Shown here: positions 6,178 to 6,513 of the stretch, piece by piece
Layout: the number at the start of each line of letters is the position of its first letter
Position numbering within the stretch: the stretch's first letter is position 1
Source: Eubacteriales bacterium
GTDB taxonomy: Bacteria; Bacillota; Clostridia; Christensenellales; SZUA-584
Direction: 5' to 3'
DNA length: 6,513 nt
NCBI GenBank assembly: GCA_028711205.1
Contig: JAQTSP010000150.1
Coordinates: forward strand, 1-6,513
Notes under the pieces: generated by a model
The model's input: only the letters and a program-made list of their open reading frames with translations
Databases searched by the model: none
What the model was told of the DNA's origin: nothing
Position numbers and translations under genes: made by a program

Positions 6178-6489
6178 ATGGTAACGATCGAGATGCAGAA
6201 CGGAAAGAAAATAGAGCTGGCGCTTTTCCCTGAGGACGCGCCGAACACCGCGGCGAATTTTAAAAGTCTGGTATCCAAAGGTTTTTATGACGGCCTCATT
6301 TTTCACAGAGTCATCGAAGGGTTTATGATACAGGGCGGATGCCCGAAAGGCACGGGCACGGGCGGCCCCGGGTATTCTATCAAGGGTGAGTTTTCTCAGA
6401 ACGGCGTGGACAACAAAGTGCTGCATAAAAAGGGCGTGATATCGATGGCGCGATCGGTGATGAACGATTCCGCCGGTTCGCAGTTTTTC
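6178..6489 (+). CDS. Peptidyl-prolyl cis-trans isomerase, cyclophilin type, cut off at the contig end
   Basis: Catalyses cis-trans isomerisation of bonds preceding proline, helping protein folding. No signal peptide is present, so it should act in the cytoplasm. The first 104 residues of a domain of roughly 160-175 are visible: FPEDAPNTAANF (17-28), the active-site FHRVIEGFMIQGG (42-54) with catalytic Arg 44 and Gln 52, GTGTGGPGYSIKGEF (58-72), and GVISMAR followed by DSAGSQFF (86-104). Cys 55 stands where many family members have Asp; a GGCP form is common in clostridial homologues as I recall. ATG 6178 has an AAGGAG site 6 nt upstream. The frame stays open to 6513, but bases from 6490 match a sequencing adapter, so the apparent residues RSEEHTSE are artefact and the true next residue is probably Ile. 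The gene is monocistronic, lying after the serA terminator. Confidence 0.95.
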
Positions 6490-6513
6490 AGATCGGAAGA
6501 GCACACGTCTGAA
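6490..6513 (+). other. Illumina TruSeq adapter sequence at the contig end (artefact)
   Basis: The last 24 bases start AGATCGGAAGAGC and continue ACACGTCTGAA, identical to the start of the standard TruSeq read-through adapter. Read on the other strand this is the familiar end GTGCTCTTCCGATCT. The match begins exactly where the conserved cyclophilin sequence breaks off after SQFF. It is not genomic DNA of the organism, except that the first A may be shared with it. Confidence 0.96.

Noticed and set aside
6064..6504. A 146-residue open frame on the minus strand opposite the cyclophilin gene
   Set aside because: Its start codon lies inside the adapter sequence, and it runs antisense to a clearly conserved gene with no ribosome site or family resemblance.
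1..6513. Mobile elements, CRISPR arrays, tRNA or rRNA genes, defence or biosynthetic clusters
   Set aside because: I saw no transposase or integrase frame, no regularly spaced repeats, no RNA gene and no accessory gene group; nearly all the DNA is accounted for by housekeeping genes and short regulatory gaps.

Overview
This window looks like the end of a metagenome or draft-assembly contig from a Gram-positive bacterium of the phylum Bacillota, most likely class Clostridia. The evidence is strong purine-rich ribosome binding sites, consensus sigma-A promoters, U-tailed terminators, a TTG start with a good Shine-Dalgarno, a short ACT-tailed SerA paired with SerC, and a cyclophilin of the type common in clostridia. 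Base composition is near half G+C by eye. I cannot name a genus. I see no mobile element, CRISPR array, tRNA or rRNA.

The left half (1 to about 3510) is read from the minus strand. Its first unit is greA (transcript cleavage factor) followed after 10 nt by lysS (class II lysyl-tRNA synthetase). It starts from a perfect TTGACA-17-TATAAT promoter at 3476-3504 and stops at a hairpin terminator at 1338-1369. A second unit has its own promoter at 1221-1249. It encodes an unrecognised one-pass membrane protein with a Pro/Ser/Thr tail and, 1 nt later, a dus-family tRNA-dihydrouridine synthase that runs off the left edge. Three of these four genes serve transcription elongation, tRNA charging and tRNA modification.

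The right half is read from the plus strand. A divergent, AT-rich regulatory region (3359-3735) holds the greA promoters and two candidate serC promoters. It is followed by serC and serA, the second and first steps of phosphorylated serine biosynthesis, ending at a hairpin terminator at 6019-6050. A monocistronic cyclophilin-type peptidyl-prolyl isomerase then begins at 6178.

The most important oddity is technical. The last 24 bases (6490-6513) match the Illumina TruSeq adapter, so the cyclophilin is cut off by adapter read-through after residue 104 and its last apparent residues are not biological. Otherwise the gene content is ordinary housekeeping. The points worth a second look are the unknown membrane protein, the arrangement of the greA promoter, and an Asp where SerA normally has its catalytic Glu. 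I found no sign of a new multi-gene system.
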